Shown: positions 1 through 7,157, counted from the first letter of the stretch. The stretch is 22,606 nucleotides of DNA from JBBRYW01 sp038237235 (GCA_038237235.1 JBBRYW010000040.1:1-22606); one strand, 5' to 3'. Program-made: numbers and translations. The notes: generated by a model not told the origin, from the sequence alone.

Positions 1-249
1 CACCGAGCGAGCGTGCAGATCAAGTCCGACCCAGCTACCTTCGTTCATCACCGGCCCCTCCCGTAATAGCGGCTCTACCGCCGGGCCAATCCCGACAGCA
101 ACCCGCGCCAACTTACGAGCGAGGCGCCGGGCACTCCATACAGTCTGGCGCAGCGGAGCGTTTGAACGCCTCAGCCAATGTCTGCGTCGCAACGCCACCG
201 ATGGACAAGCCTCCGGAACGCCCCCATCTCTGGCGCCCCGCTCTCTGTC

Positions 250-915
250 CTAGGGGGTAAACAGTTTCCAATGACCCTCGGAGACGACTTCGACCGCGCC
301 GTCGCTCACTTTGATGGCGGTCTGATCGTCGATCGCATACGCCGGATTTGGGATCCCGGCCGCCCATTTTTCTGCGCCGGCCATGGAGTTGTCCGGGAGA
401 TCCTGGTGATCCAAGTGAGGGAAGATCGAGAAATCAACCACTCCTAGCGCTTCATCGCCACCGGCGGGCGGCTTCCAGAAGACGAAGTCCTCCCCGATCC
501 TGGGGGTCAGCACCATGCTCCCGGCGCTGAACCCCACCCAGACCGTCTCGCGCAGCGATGGCAGGATGTCCGCCAGCCCGGACTGCCGCATCCAGTGAGA
601 CAGGTACAGGGCGTCGCCGCCGTTGACCAGCAGGACGTCGGTCTCCTGCACCAGAGGGACCCACTGCTCTCGGTCGATGCTGGGCAGCGCGGTTAGCTCC
701 AGGACGCCTAGCGACTTCCAACCGAGCTCGGTCATGGGTTCGGTGGAAGTTCCGCTGATGAACCGCCAAGCCACTCGAGGAGTCAGAGGATGCCCGTACG
801 CCGCGGTAGGAATGCAGAGAGCGCTGCACTCGGCAATCGGTTTGCCGAGGAGACCCACCAGCGCGGCATGAATGCTCGTGTTCTTGATGCCGACGGACGT
901 CAGGAGAAATTTCAT
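250..915 (-). CDS. Peptidase E-like protein, family S51 (class I glutamine amidotransferase-like fold)
   Basis: The 221-residue product resembles peptidase E (aspartyl dipeptidase, about 230 residues), a cytoplasmic serine peptidase that cleaves N-terminal Asp dipeptides. What is seen: a VNGGD motif at residues 97-101, the nucleophile elbow GFSAGS with Ser130, and a PHLDH segment where His167 fits the family's catalytic His. There is no signal peptide. The ATG at 915 is preferred over in-frame codons up to 1038, because CCGGAGGCGGC lies directly before it (a strong Shine-Dalgarno) and the sequence upstream does not resemble the family. It is divergent from the small gene at 1046. Substrate preference cannot be read from sequence; other S51 members include cyanophycinase and alpha-aspartyl dipeptidase. 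Confidence in the family is high; confidence in the exact reaction is moderate. Confidence 0.82.
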   Translation of the reverse strand: MKFLLTSVGIKNTSIHAALVGLLGKPIAECSALCIPTAAYGHPLTPRVAWRFISGTSTEPMTELGWKSLGVLELTALPSIDREQWVPLVQETDVLLVNGGDALYLSHWMRQSGLADILPSLRETVWVGFSAGSMVLTPRIGEDFVFWKPPAGGDEALGVVDFSIFPHLDHQDLPDNSMAGAEKWAAGIPNPAYAIDDQTAIKVSDGAVEVVSEGHWKLFTP

Positions 916-1045
916 GCCGCCTCCGGAGTCATTGCTGCAAGCGAGAACGTACGTCCTTCGCGGGATTCGTACGAGGTAGAGACTAACCGACCGCCGGGCT
1001 CTTTCAGCCGCGTTCCCCGAGAAGCGGTATGCGAACATAGGTTCG

Positions 1046-1396
1046 GTGACGTCGCAAGGGTCTGCTCACGGACGCTTCACCCGCGCGATCGCAAGCGGCA
1101 ACCTGCGCAACGCCGAGATGGCCGCCCGCGAGCTCGGGCGGCTGAGCCTCGAGGATGCACTCGCCCTGATTGTCTTGCTGAGCGGAGCGGAGACGCCGCG
1201 CTACGAACGAGCCGCCGTCCGCTGGCACGGACGGCTCGAGCTCGAGGCGAGGCTACTGACGCTCGCCGAGTCGCAGCTCGCGCTCGCCGCTCTCAGCGCG
1301 CTTCCTGGATTGGCGCCCGAGCCTGGACGTCAGGTGCTCTCGGAGCTGGGGCGCCGGCATCGGCTCGGACTGGCCGCTGCTTTGCGACTCTCGTAA
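1046..1396 (+). CDS. Small helical conserved hypothetical protein
   Basis: The 116-residue product begins at GTG. I do not recognise a named domain. The sequence is rich in Ala, Leu, Arg and Glu and looks all-helical: a segment with ARELGRLSLEDALAL (about residues 27-41), then an RAAVRWHGRLELEARLLTL segment (about 55-73), then an Ala/Leu-rich helix with a Gly/Pro turn. My recollection is that similar short proteins are scattered as orphans through Thermoleophilia-type genomes; this is unverified. No signal peptide or membrane segment is seen. A CATAGG/TAGGTT-like box lies 2-4 nt before the GTG and there is no Shine-Dalgarno, so the start is uncertain. It stands alone between the divergent S51 gene and the broken collagen-like gene. 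Function unknown. Confidence 0.6.
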   Translation: MTSQGSAHGRFTRAIASGNLRNAEMAARELGRLSLEDALALIVLLSGAETPRYERAAVRWHGRLELEARLLTLAESQLALAALSALPGLAPEPGRQVLSELGRRHRLGLAAALRLS

Positions 1397-1544
1397 GCTG
1401 CGTCAAGCCGCCGCCGAGCCACCGCGCTCGGTCTCATCATCGACGGGCACGTTCGGGGCGTTCCGGCGAACGGACTCGATTCCTTCCAGGCACGCTCGCT
1501 TCGACTCGTCATGATGCGCGGCACACGACGATGGAGGTCGAAAG

Positions 1545-2092
1545 ATGAAGCGTCCGTCGACTGGAACAGTGATTGGGACGATCGCGCTATTCGTTGCGCG
1601 CTTTCGGGGAGCGGCTCGGCTTCTGGCGTCGGCTCGGCCTTAAGCGGCAGACACTTGAGGGCGCGAGGCGCGCCGGGCTTCCGCTCGGCCTTGAAACGCG
1701 CGGGCCTAGAGGTCCACGCGGGCCGGCAGGTCTCAGGGGTCCACGTGGGCTACAAGGAGTAGAAGGAGCGGGTGGCCCTCAGGGCCCGCATGGGCCGCCT
1801 GGAGAGCAAGGCCCGGCCGGGCCAATGGGGCCTGGATCCGCCGCGAGGCTGACTATTACACCGTCGAATGGCCTCGCAGTCCCGCAGTGCGCCAGCGGGG
1901 GTGGGCAATGCCAGTCAGCGCAATCGAGTGGGTCGTGCCCGTCGGGCAGCGTCGCAGTCGGTGGCGGATACATCCTCACTTCGCCCGACGCCACCGTGCA
2001 GGCGGCGACTCTCAAGAACAGTGCTCGCCGTCAATCACGCTTCGAGCACCGGGACGGTGCAAGCCATCGCCTTTTGCGTACCCGCTCCGTGA
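1545..2092 (+). pseudogene. Frame-disrupted secreted collagen-like (Gly-X-Y) protein
   Basis: The gene must be read across frames. An ATG at 1545 follows GGAGG at 1533-1537 (7-nt spacer) and starts MKRPSTGTVIGTIALFVA, a signal-peptide-like segment. Near 1600 the frame changes so that it continues ALSGSGSASGVGSALSG. By about 1700 a third frame carries some 17 Gly-X-Y triplets (GPRGPRGPAGLRG and onward, to about 1830), then a domain with two Cys pairs, SGSCPSGSVAVGGGYIL. Near 2020 the frame changes again to end VNHASSTGTVQAIAFCVPAP at a TGA ending at 2092. The signal peptide, collagen stretch and C-terminal Cys domain are in the order expected for actinobacterial collagen-like surface proteins. 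Three frame changes in 550 bases indicate either a decayed gene or indel errors in the assembly. Frame positions are approximate. Confidence 0.68.
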
Positions 2093-2193
2093 AGGGCGAG
2101 GTGGGGTCCTCCCCAGTCGGCTTCGGCTCGCCGCTCGCACCTCAAGAGGGCGCAACGGAGCGTCGACTCGTCGCGCGGTTTACGGGAGCGCTT

Positions 2194-2382
2194 CTACGTT
2201 CGGAGCAGCTCGAGCGTTCGCTGCTGCGACTTCCGCGCCGCGTTCAGCGAGTCGAGCAGCGACCACGGGCGCTCGATCGTTCCGCCCTCGATCTGGAAGA
2301 CGATCCGATCGAGGAGCTGCGCTGCCCGCACGGCGGCTTGGTCGGCCGTCCCTAATTCCCGTGTCGTCGCCAACAGGCTCAC
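2194..2382 (-). CDS. Possible small hypothetical protein or C-terminal gene fragment
   Basis: A 62-residue reading frame from GTG at 2382, with G or C at most third codon positions, as in real genes of this window. The product is predicted helical: LLATTRELGTADQAAVRAAQ, then LLDRIVFQIEGG, then WSLLDSLNAARKSQQRTLEL. No domain is recognised and no ribosome binding site precedes the GTG. The frame stays open upstream to 2565, but there it runs through a hairpin and the cupredoxin remnant, so the true start is unclear. It could be a real small gene, the tail of a decayed gene, or chance. Confidence 0.35.
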   Translation of the reverse strand: MSLLATTRELGTADQAAVRAAQLLDRIVFQIEGGTIERPWSLLDSLNAARKSQQRTLELLRT

Positions 2383-2456
2383 GGTAGCGGAGTCGCCCGT
2401 GCCCAATTTGTTCCCGTGCCTGGGTTCGGCTCGCGAATGGCCGGTGCCCCGCTCGG

Positions 2457-2478
2457 GGTACAAAGTCCCGGTACAAAG
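2457..2478. repeat. Tandem direct repeat GGTACAAAG
   Basis: GGTACAAAG occurs at 2457-2465 and again at 2470-2478, separated by TCCC. The second copy runs directly into the hairpin at 2478-2507. Its role is unknown. Confidence 0.5.
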
Positions 2479-2507
2479 AACGGCCCAACCGCTTGGTTGA
2501 GCCGTTC
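2478..2507. terminator. Strong hairpin, candidate terminator of the cupredoxin remnant
   Basis: GAACGGCCCAACC, a four-base loop GCTT, then GGTTGAGCCGTTC: 13 paired positions with one non-Watson-Crick position. It begins 3 nt after the TAG that ends the minus-strand cupredoxin remnant at 2511. On the minus strand it is followed by TTTGTACC, a weak U-rich tail. Terminators without a long U tract are usual in high-GC actinobacteria, so a terminator role is plausible but inferred. Confidence 0.55.
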
Positions 2508-2510
2508 TCG

Positions 2511-2780
2511 CTAGAAGGGCGCGTTCTGGACGCTCGAATTCCAGCCTTGGCGAAGCCGTACACACGCCCGCCGCACAGGTGTCGCTCGTCGTGGAGTGGA
2601 AACTCGAGGCCCAGACGAAATTGACGGTGTTCCTACGTTGATCGTGAGGTTCGGGGGATCGAACATCATCGGGCCCGTCGCCGGCCCCACGTTCACCGTG
2701 AACGTGGCGCTGCGCGCGGAAGGCGCTAGCGTGACTGCGCTCACCAGCGCGGCGACCACGGCGATAAGCCCTCGCTGCAC
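2511..2780 (-). pseudogene. Truncated, frame-disrupted cupredoxin (plastocyanin-like) protein
   Basis: The GTG at 2780 opens MQRGLIAVVAALVSAV, then a signal-peptide end at SARSA, then TFTVNVGP and FDPPNLTINVG, the first strands of a secreted cupredoxin. Immediately after NVG the expected continuation TVNFVWASSFHSTTSDTC lies in the next frame, and after CTASPR the original frame resumes as WNSSVQNAPF and then TAG. One missing and one extra base, about 80 nt apart, explain this. The first copper-ligand His (FHSTTS) is present. The C-terminal Cys-His-Met/Gln ligand loop is absent because the TAG comes first. As written it cannot encode a complete copper site. The homologous fold is clear; whether it is dead DNA or a sequencing problem is not. 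Confidence 0.62.
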
Positions 2781-2884
2781 AATCGCTATTACGGCACCCG
2801 CCCGCGAGCGGTTTTTCCTCGGTTGGCCCTCGACGTCGACCCGCGTGCCCGAGAGCGTGCCCGGCGAGCCGCGGCTCTACGCCG

Positions 2885-3001
2885 TCAGTTGACGAAAACG
2901 AGCGCCGGCCGCCTGCCTCTTGCCACGTCCGCGAGCGCGCCCGTCACCGCGAGGGCGACAAGGCCGATGAATGCAAGTCCCAGGATGAGGTGTTGCTTCA
3001 T
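2885..3001 (-). CDS. Possible 38-residue membrane microprotein
   Basis: An ATG at 3001 opens 38 residues. One hydrophobic helix spans about residues 4-25 (ILGLAFIGLVALAVTGALA), followed by a basic stretch ARGRRPALVFVN. It sits alone between the cupredoxin remnant and the divergent dehydrogenase gene. No good ribosome binding site is seen. It could be a real single-pass microprotein, a decayed signal-peptide fragment, or chance. No family is recognised. Confidence 0.32.
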   Translation of the reverse strand: MKQHLILGLAFIGLVALAVTGALADVARGRRPALVFVN

Positions 3002-3040
3002 GCCATCAGGACGGACCCGACGGCTCGCTTCTTCCCTCGT

Positions 3041-3046
3041 TAGAAT
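3041..3046 (+). promoter_or_regulatory. -10 box TAGAAT, leaderless-type promoter for the dehydrogenase gene
   Basis: TAGAAT lies 8 nt before the ATG at 3055 and no Shine-Dalgarno lies between. Transcription would begin at or next to the A of the start codon. No convincing -35 is seen. Confidence 0.5.
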
Positions 3047-3054
3047 CGCCCGCG

Positions 3055-3906
3055 ATGGAGATCCGTCGGGTCGGAGTCGTCGGCCTCGGCACGATGGGCG
3101 CCGGGATCGCGCAGCTGTGCGTGCAGGCAGGGCTCGACACCATCGGTCGGGAGGTGACGACGGAGCTCGCCGAACGGGGAAGGGCGACGATCGAGCACTT
3201 TCTCTCGCGAGGTGTCGAGAAGGGGCGGCTGACCGAGGCGCAGCGAGTCGATGCGCTTGCACGGCTGACGCTCGAGACCGAGCTCGGGGCGCTCGCCGGC
3301 TGCGAGCTCGTGATCGAGGCAATCGTGGAGGATCTCGACGCGAAGCAGGCGCTCTTCTCCGAGCTCGACGAGGTGCTCGGAGCGGAGGCGATTCTCGCCA
3401 CCAATACGTCGGCGCTGTCCGTGACCCAGATCGGAGCCGCGACGAGCCGGCCCGGACGCGTGGTGGGCCTGCACTTCTTCAACCCGGCACCGGTGTTGCC
3501 GCTGGTCGAGATCGTCCGCACGCAGGCGACCGCGGACGACGTCTTCGAGGCCGTCTACGCCCTGGCGGAACGGCTCGGCAAGCGGCCGATCGCCTGCAAC
3601 GACACGCCGGGATTCGTCGTCAATCGCATTCTGATCCCGCTGCTGAACGACTGCGTGCGCGTGATCGACGAGGCGAGCGTTACGCCGCAGGCCGTGGACG
3701 ACGCGATGCGCTACGGCACCAACTGGCCGATCGGGCCGTGCGCGCTGATCGACCTGATCGGCGTGGACGTCCACGTGCACGCCTCCGAGGCGCTTTGGCA
3801 GGCGCTGCGCGAGCCGCGCATGGCGCCGCCGCCCAGGCTCGTTCGGATGGCCCAGGCGGGGAAACTCGGCCGGAAGACAGGGACTGGGTTCTTCGAGTAC
3901 GGGTAA
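3055..3906 (+). CDS. 3-hydroxyacyl-CoA (3-hydroxybutyryl-CoA) dehydrogenase
   Basis: The 283-residue protein has the usual length of single-domain 3-hydroxybutyryl-CoA dehydrogenases, which reversibly oxidise 3-hydroxyacyl-CoA with NAD(P) in beta-oxidation or butyrate/PHB-type metabolism. The Rossmann motif GxGxxG is at residues 10-15 (GLGTMG). Catalytic and CoA-site residues visible are Ser119 in NTSALS, His140 in GLHFFNP, Glu152, and Asn190 in DTPGFVVNR. The C-terminal helical dimerisation domain spans about 185-283 and ends GRKTGTGFFEYG, typical of the family. It is monocistronic on the plus strand, 15 nt tail-to-tail from the next gene, with a TAGAAT box before the ATG. No thiolase or crotonase is adjacent, so its pathway cannot be fixed from context. 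Confidence 0.9.
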   Translation: MEIRRVGVVGLGTMGAGIAQLCVQAGLDTIGREVTTELAERGRATIEHFLSRGVEKGRLTEAQRVDALARLTLETELGALAGCELVIEAIVEDLDAKQALFSELDEVLGAEAILATNTSALSVTQIGAATSRPGRVVGLHFFNPAPVLPLVEIVRTQATADDVFEAVYALAERLGKRPIACNDTPGFVVNRILIPLLNDCVRVIDEASVTPQAVDDAMRYGTNWPIGPCALIDLIGVDVHVHASEALWQALREPRMAPPPRLVRMAQAGKLGRKTGTGFFEYG

Positions 3907-3921
3907 GCGCCGCTCGCGGCC

Positions 3922-5550
3922 CTACGGCTTCGAGAGCCGCGCCCACACGTTCTCGACGAGCTGTGAGACGTCCGGCAGGTCGATCGTCGCGGCGAAGTTG
4001 ATCGTCCCGGCGGCGAAGACCTTCGCGCCGGCCGGCGTCTCGTAGTACGTCATCTCGGCCGTCCTCCCGGGTCCCATCAGATCGGGGATCCGCGCGAGAA
4101 CGCTTGTCCCGGCCGGCGAGGCACGCGTGCGGGCGTCGATCTCGATTCCGTACTTGCCGCCGAGCGTGTCTCCCTCGGCGCGGCTCGTTCCGGCAAACGC
4201 CCAGGGCGCTCCGGTCACCCCCACCACGCGGTAGGGCTCCTGCTGAGCGCCGTGATTCGAGCCCACGTACTGCGCTCCGACGAGCGCCGATTCCGGGCGA
4301 CCGAGCCTCCGCCACTCGCGCACTCGACGAAGCTGGCGACCCTCGCGCCGTACCTTCCAGAAGAAGTTGTTGGCGGAGAGAAAGATCAGATTGCCGCCGA
4401 GGTCGCGGTACCGTTGGACCAGGTCGTACGCGCGCTGCGTGACGTACTCCTCGTGCCCCGGAAAGACCACGAGGTCGTACGCGCCTGCGAGCTGCCTTGC
4501 ACTTCCGAACCGCCCGAGGTCGTCGTCGGACAGGTAGTCGACCGCCTTGCCGGTGCGGTTCAGCCAGGCGATGAACGTCAGGTCCCAGTCCTTGAACCGG
4601 AAGGGCAGTCCGAAGTCCTGGTAGGGCCGCCTCAGGTCGACCGTCCCCGTTCGCTCGCTCACGTACCAGCTGTCGCCCCAGCCGTCGCCGTCCGAGTCGC
4701 GAAAGTTGTAGGCCTGCCAGGTGTTCGTGGCCAGGACGACGGCGACCCGGTGGAGGCCGGGACGTCGTGGCCGCACGATGAACGGCGCGTAGCCGGCGCG
4801 TCCATCCGCCGCGCGGGCGCGAAGGAAGTACAGGCCGCTCGGCCAGTTGCCCGCACGAACGAGCCGCAGCGGCGCCGGGGCGTCGCGGTGAGCCCGCCAG
4901 TCGACCGAGAGCGGGGGTGTCATCGCGAGGCCGCTCGTCTTGAAGTCCTGGTCGCCACGTCGGAACGTCGTCGAGTAGGCGAAGACCTGGAGCTGCAGGG
5001 ACGCGGCGTCCGTCGCAAGCGAGAGCTCCGCGCGCTGCCCCGGCGCATAGCTCGGGAGCGGAAAGCCGGCGTCGATGCCCTGGATGCGGACGACCGGACC
5101 GGCGGAGGGCGAGCGGTCGCCGGGCGCCGGACGACCGTAGAGGCGGCGACGGGCTCTGTCGCCGACCGTGAGCTGCAGGACATAGGTACGCGGCGGCGTC
5201 GATCGCGCGGGCCGCCAGACGAGACGATTCGGTCCGGCTCGGAGCGTCCTCATGCTCGACCAGATCGTCTCGCCGGCCGCGCGCCCCACGCGGATCGTGT
5301 CCGTTCGAACCACGTCCAGGCGCACGGGGGCGTCTCGAGAGAGGCGGAAGCTGACGACGGCGCGGTCTCGAAAGCCGTCGCCATTCGGGCTGACCGTCGT
5401 CAGGAGCCGCCCGTCGCCTCGGAACGGGGCGGAGCCATTCGTCACGCGAAGATCGTCGAGCACCGGCGCCGGAGGTCGCTCGGGCGCTGCCGCCCCAGGC
5501 AGCGCCAGTGCACCCGCGAGGACTCCAGCGAGCAACCAGGAAGAGGTCAT
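3922..5550 (-). CDS. Secreted N,N-dimethylformamidase-like protein with FlgD-type Ig domain
   Basis: 542 residues. A signal peptide (1-22, ending PGAAA) is followed by a beta-rich region starting with SPNGDGFRD (54-62), the Ca-binding-like loop common at the start of FlgD-type Ig domains. From about residue 265 the sequence matches the C-terminal domain of the N,N-dimethylformamidase beta-subunit family: VLATNTWQAYN (272-282), DLRRPY (305-310), FPGHEEYVTQ (363-372), GGNLIFLSANNFFWKV (385-400). An insertion with DSDGDGWGD (285-293), an EF-hand/thrombospondin-3-like loop, interrupts the region after WQAYN. The known enzyme hydrolyses formamides and is cytoplasmic; secretion and the extra domain argue for another, perhaps polysaccharide or peptidoglycan, substrate (inference). 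Its ATG overlaps the antiporter stop by 4 bp (ATGA), so the two are translationally coupled. Confidence 0.72.
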   Translation of the reverse strand: MTSSWLLAGVLAGALALPGAAAPERPPAPVLDDLRVTNGSAPFRGDGRLLTTVSPNGDGFRDRAVVSFRLSRDAPVRLDVVRTDTIRVGRAAGETIWSSMRTLRAGPNRLVWRPARSTPPRTYVLQLTVGDRARRRLYGRPAPGDRSPSAGPVVRIQGIDAGFPLPSYAPGQRAELSLATDAASLQLQVFAYSTTFRRGDQDFKTSGLAMTPPLSVDWRAHRDAPAPLRLVRAGNWPSGLYFLRARAADGRAGYAPFIVRPRRPGLHRVAVVLATNTWQAYNFRDSDGDGWGDSWYVSERTGTVDLRRPYQDFGLPFRFKDWDLTFIAWLNRTGKAVDYLSDDDLGRFGSARQLAGAYDLVVFPGHEEYVTQRAYDLVQRYRDLGGNLIFLSANNFFWKVRREGRQLRRVREWRRLGRPESALVGAQYVGSNHGAQQEPYRVVGVTGAPWAFAGTSRAEGDTLGGKYGIEIDARTRASPAGTSVLARIPDLMGPGRTAEMTYYETPAGAKVFAAGTINFAATIDLPDVSQLVENVWARLSKP

Positions 5551-7037
5551 TCCGCCGCTCCGTGCGTTGTCGTCGGAACGCTTCCGAAGAAGCGCCGGAG
5601 CTTCGCTCTGTCCTCCTTCTCGCCTAGCACGAGCACCTCGTCGCCCTCCGCGAGGACGTACGAGCCACGCGGCTGAACCGGCTCACCGTCGTGGACGATC
5701 AGGCTGATCCACGCGTACTCGCCGATGCGAAGGTCACGGATCGCTCGCCCGAGGGCCCGGCCGCGGGGCGTCACGATGTAGCGCTCGAGCTCGTTGTCCG
5801 GCTCCTCCCGTAGCCGGATCGAGAAATCCCACGGCTCGGGCCGGACGTCCCGCATGCGGACGCCGAGGAGCCTGGCGGCGAGCGGGAGGCTCGACCCCTG
5901 CACCAGGACGGAGAACGCGACCACCACGAAGACGATGCTGTAGATGCGGGCGCTCTGCTCGATTCCCGCGAGTACCACGAGCGCCGCGAGCAGGATCGGC
6001 ACCGCTCCTCGCAGGCCGCTCCACATGATGAACAGGCGCTCGCCACGCCGCAGGCGGATCGGGAGCAGCAGCGGCCCCGTGACGAGCGGGCGCGCGACGA
6101 AGACCAGCAGCAGAGCGAGCGCGACACCATCGAGCCAGAGGGAGCTCTTCCCGAGGTCGGTCAGGTCGATCGTCAGCCCGAGGGCAACGAACACCGCAAT
6201 TTCCGCCAGGCTCGCGAGCGAGGTGTGGAAGCGCTCGATCTCCGCCTTGTACGGCGCGCGCGAGTCGCCGATCACCAGGCCCGCGACGAACACCGCCAGG
6301 AAGCCGGAGCCCCCGGCCATTGTGGCCAGCCCGTAGATGACGCCCGCCGCCGCGAGCGTCCGAATCGGATATAGGCCCTCGCCAGGGAGCGAGATCCGCA
6401 TCAGGCGAAGCAGGAGCCACGCCCCCGCCGCCCCGACCGCCAGCCCGACAGTCATCTCGACGGAGAACTCGGTCACGACCGTGAAGAAGGACGCGTCGCT
6501 CTTGGTCTTCAGGTCGAGCAGCGCAATCACCAGCGCGATGCCGACCGGGTCGTTCGCTCCTGACTCGCCCTCGAGAATTGTTCCGGATCGCCCGGCGACT
6601 TCGCGGTTGCCGAGCACCGAGAACATGACGGCCGGATCGGTGGGCGCGAGCGCCGCTCCGAGGATGCCCGCCGTCGTCCAGTCGAAGTCGAGCAGCACGC
6701 GCGCGAAGACCGCCATCACGGCCGCGGTTCCGAATGTGCCGAGGATGCCGAGCGATGCGATCGGCACTGAGGAGCCCTTGAAGCGCCGCCAGCCGACGAT
6801 CATGCCGCCGTCGAAGAGGATCACGATCAGCGCCACGACGCCGATCCGCTCGACGTTGCGGATCGAGACGTGCTCCGACAGGCCGGGAAACACGTCCGAG
6901 GCGACTGCAGCCGCGAGGAGGAAGATCGCCGGCGCGGGGATCGGAAAGCGCTCCGTCAGCTTGCTCGTGCCGACGGCGAGCAAGAAGCCGCCGGCGACGA
7001 GCAAGACGATCGTCCCGAACTGGCCGATCTCGTCCAT
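5547..7037 (-). CDS. K+(Na+)/H+ antiporter, CPA1/NhaP2 type with TrkA-C domain
   Basis: 496 residues. About 12-13 hydrophobic segments fill residues 1-390. Family landmarks are TDPAV (133-137), EGESGANDPVGIA (156-168, with the Asn162-Asp163 pair typical of electroneutral CPA1 exchangers) and a conserved Gly-rich WSGLRGAVPILLA segment near residue 345. The cytoplasmic C-terminus (about 400-485) has the beta-alpha pattern of a TrkA-C/RCK-C regulatory domain, with LAEGDEVLVLGEKED. This is the NhaP2 (CvrA) architecture, which expels K+ or Na+ in exchange for protons. A TACATT box lies 7 nt before the ATG on the minus strand, suggesting a leaderless transcript. The gene is first of two, its stop overlapping the next start by 4 bp. 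Ion specificity is not decidable from sequence. Confidence 0.88.
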   Translation of the reverse strand: MDEIGQFGTIVLLVAGGFLLAVGTSKLTERFPIPAPAIFLLAAAVASDVFPGLSEHVSIRNVERIGVVALIVILFDGGMIVGWRRFKGSSVPIASLGILGTFGTAAVMAVFARVLLDFDWTTAGILGAALAPTDPAVMFSVLGNREVAGRSGTILEGESGANDPVGIALVIALLDLKTKSDASFFTVVTEFSVEMTVGLAVGAAGAWLLLRLMRISLPGEGLYPIRTLAAAGVIYGLATMAGGSGFLAVFVAGLVIGDSRAPYKAEIERFHTSLASLAEIAVFVALGLTIDLTDLGKSSLWLDGVALALLLVFVARPLVTGPLLLPIRLRRGERLFIMWSGLRGAVPILLAALVVLAGIEQSARIYSIVFVVVAFSVLVQGSSLPLAARLLGVRMRDVRPEPWDFSIRLREEPDNELERYIVTPRGRALGRAIRDLRIGEYAWISLIVHDGEPVQPRGSYVLAEGDEVLVLGEKEDRAKLRRFFGSVPTTTHGAAE

Positions 7038-7044
7038 GAGGCGG

Positions 7045-7050
7045 AATGTA
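7045..7050 (-). promoter_or_regulatory. -10 box TACATT for the antiporter operon
   Basis: On the minus strand TACATT is followed by 7 nt and then the ATG at 7037. No ribosome binding site intervenes, so a leaderless start is likely. Confidence 0.5.
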
Positions 7051-7098
7051 GGCGACTCTCTCGAGTTGCTCCGGCCGGCGGGTGCGGAGCGGCTGCGA

Positions 7099-7115
7099 CT
7101 TACACTTTCCTTACA
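7099..7115 (+). promoter_or_regulatory. 11-bp-spaced direct repeat CTTACA, PhoB/OmpR-type binding site candidate
   Basis: CTTACA at 7099-7104 recurs at 7110-7115. An 11-bp period is the spacing used by PhoB/OmpR-type winged-helix regulators, which bind direct repeats on one DNA face. It lies just upstream of a candidate promoter for the secreted protein and the OmpR-type regulator, in the gap divergent from the antiporter. Autoregulation by the adjacent regulator is the simplest reading, but it is inference. Confidence 0.5.
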
Positions 7116-7124
7116 GCTCGTTCA

Positions 7125-7152
7125 TTGCGCACACAAGGTCGGATTGCATACT
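7125..7152 (+). promoter_or_regulatory. Promoter of the secreted protein/two-component operon
   Basis: TTGCGC (7125-7130), a 16-nt spacer and CATACT (7147-7152) resemble a sigma70-type promoter. The -10 ends 5 nt before the ATG at 7158, so the transcript would be leaderless or nearly so. The CTTACA repeats end 9 bp upstream of the -35. Confidence 0.5.
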
Positions 7153-7157
7153 TTCCT

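Noticed and set aside
113..367. Minus-strand frame at the left edge
   Set aside because: Runs across the end of the S51 gene in a different frame, is Arg/Gly-rich and resembles no family.
4252..5676. Plus-strand open frame opposite the dimethylformamidase-like gene
   Set aside because: Shadow of a well-supported minus-strand gene; no recognisable domain.
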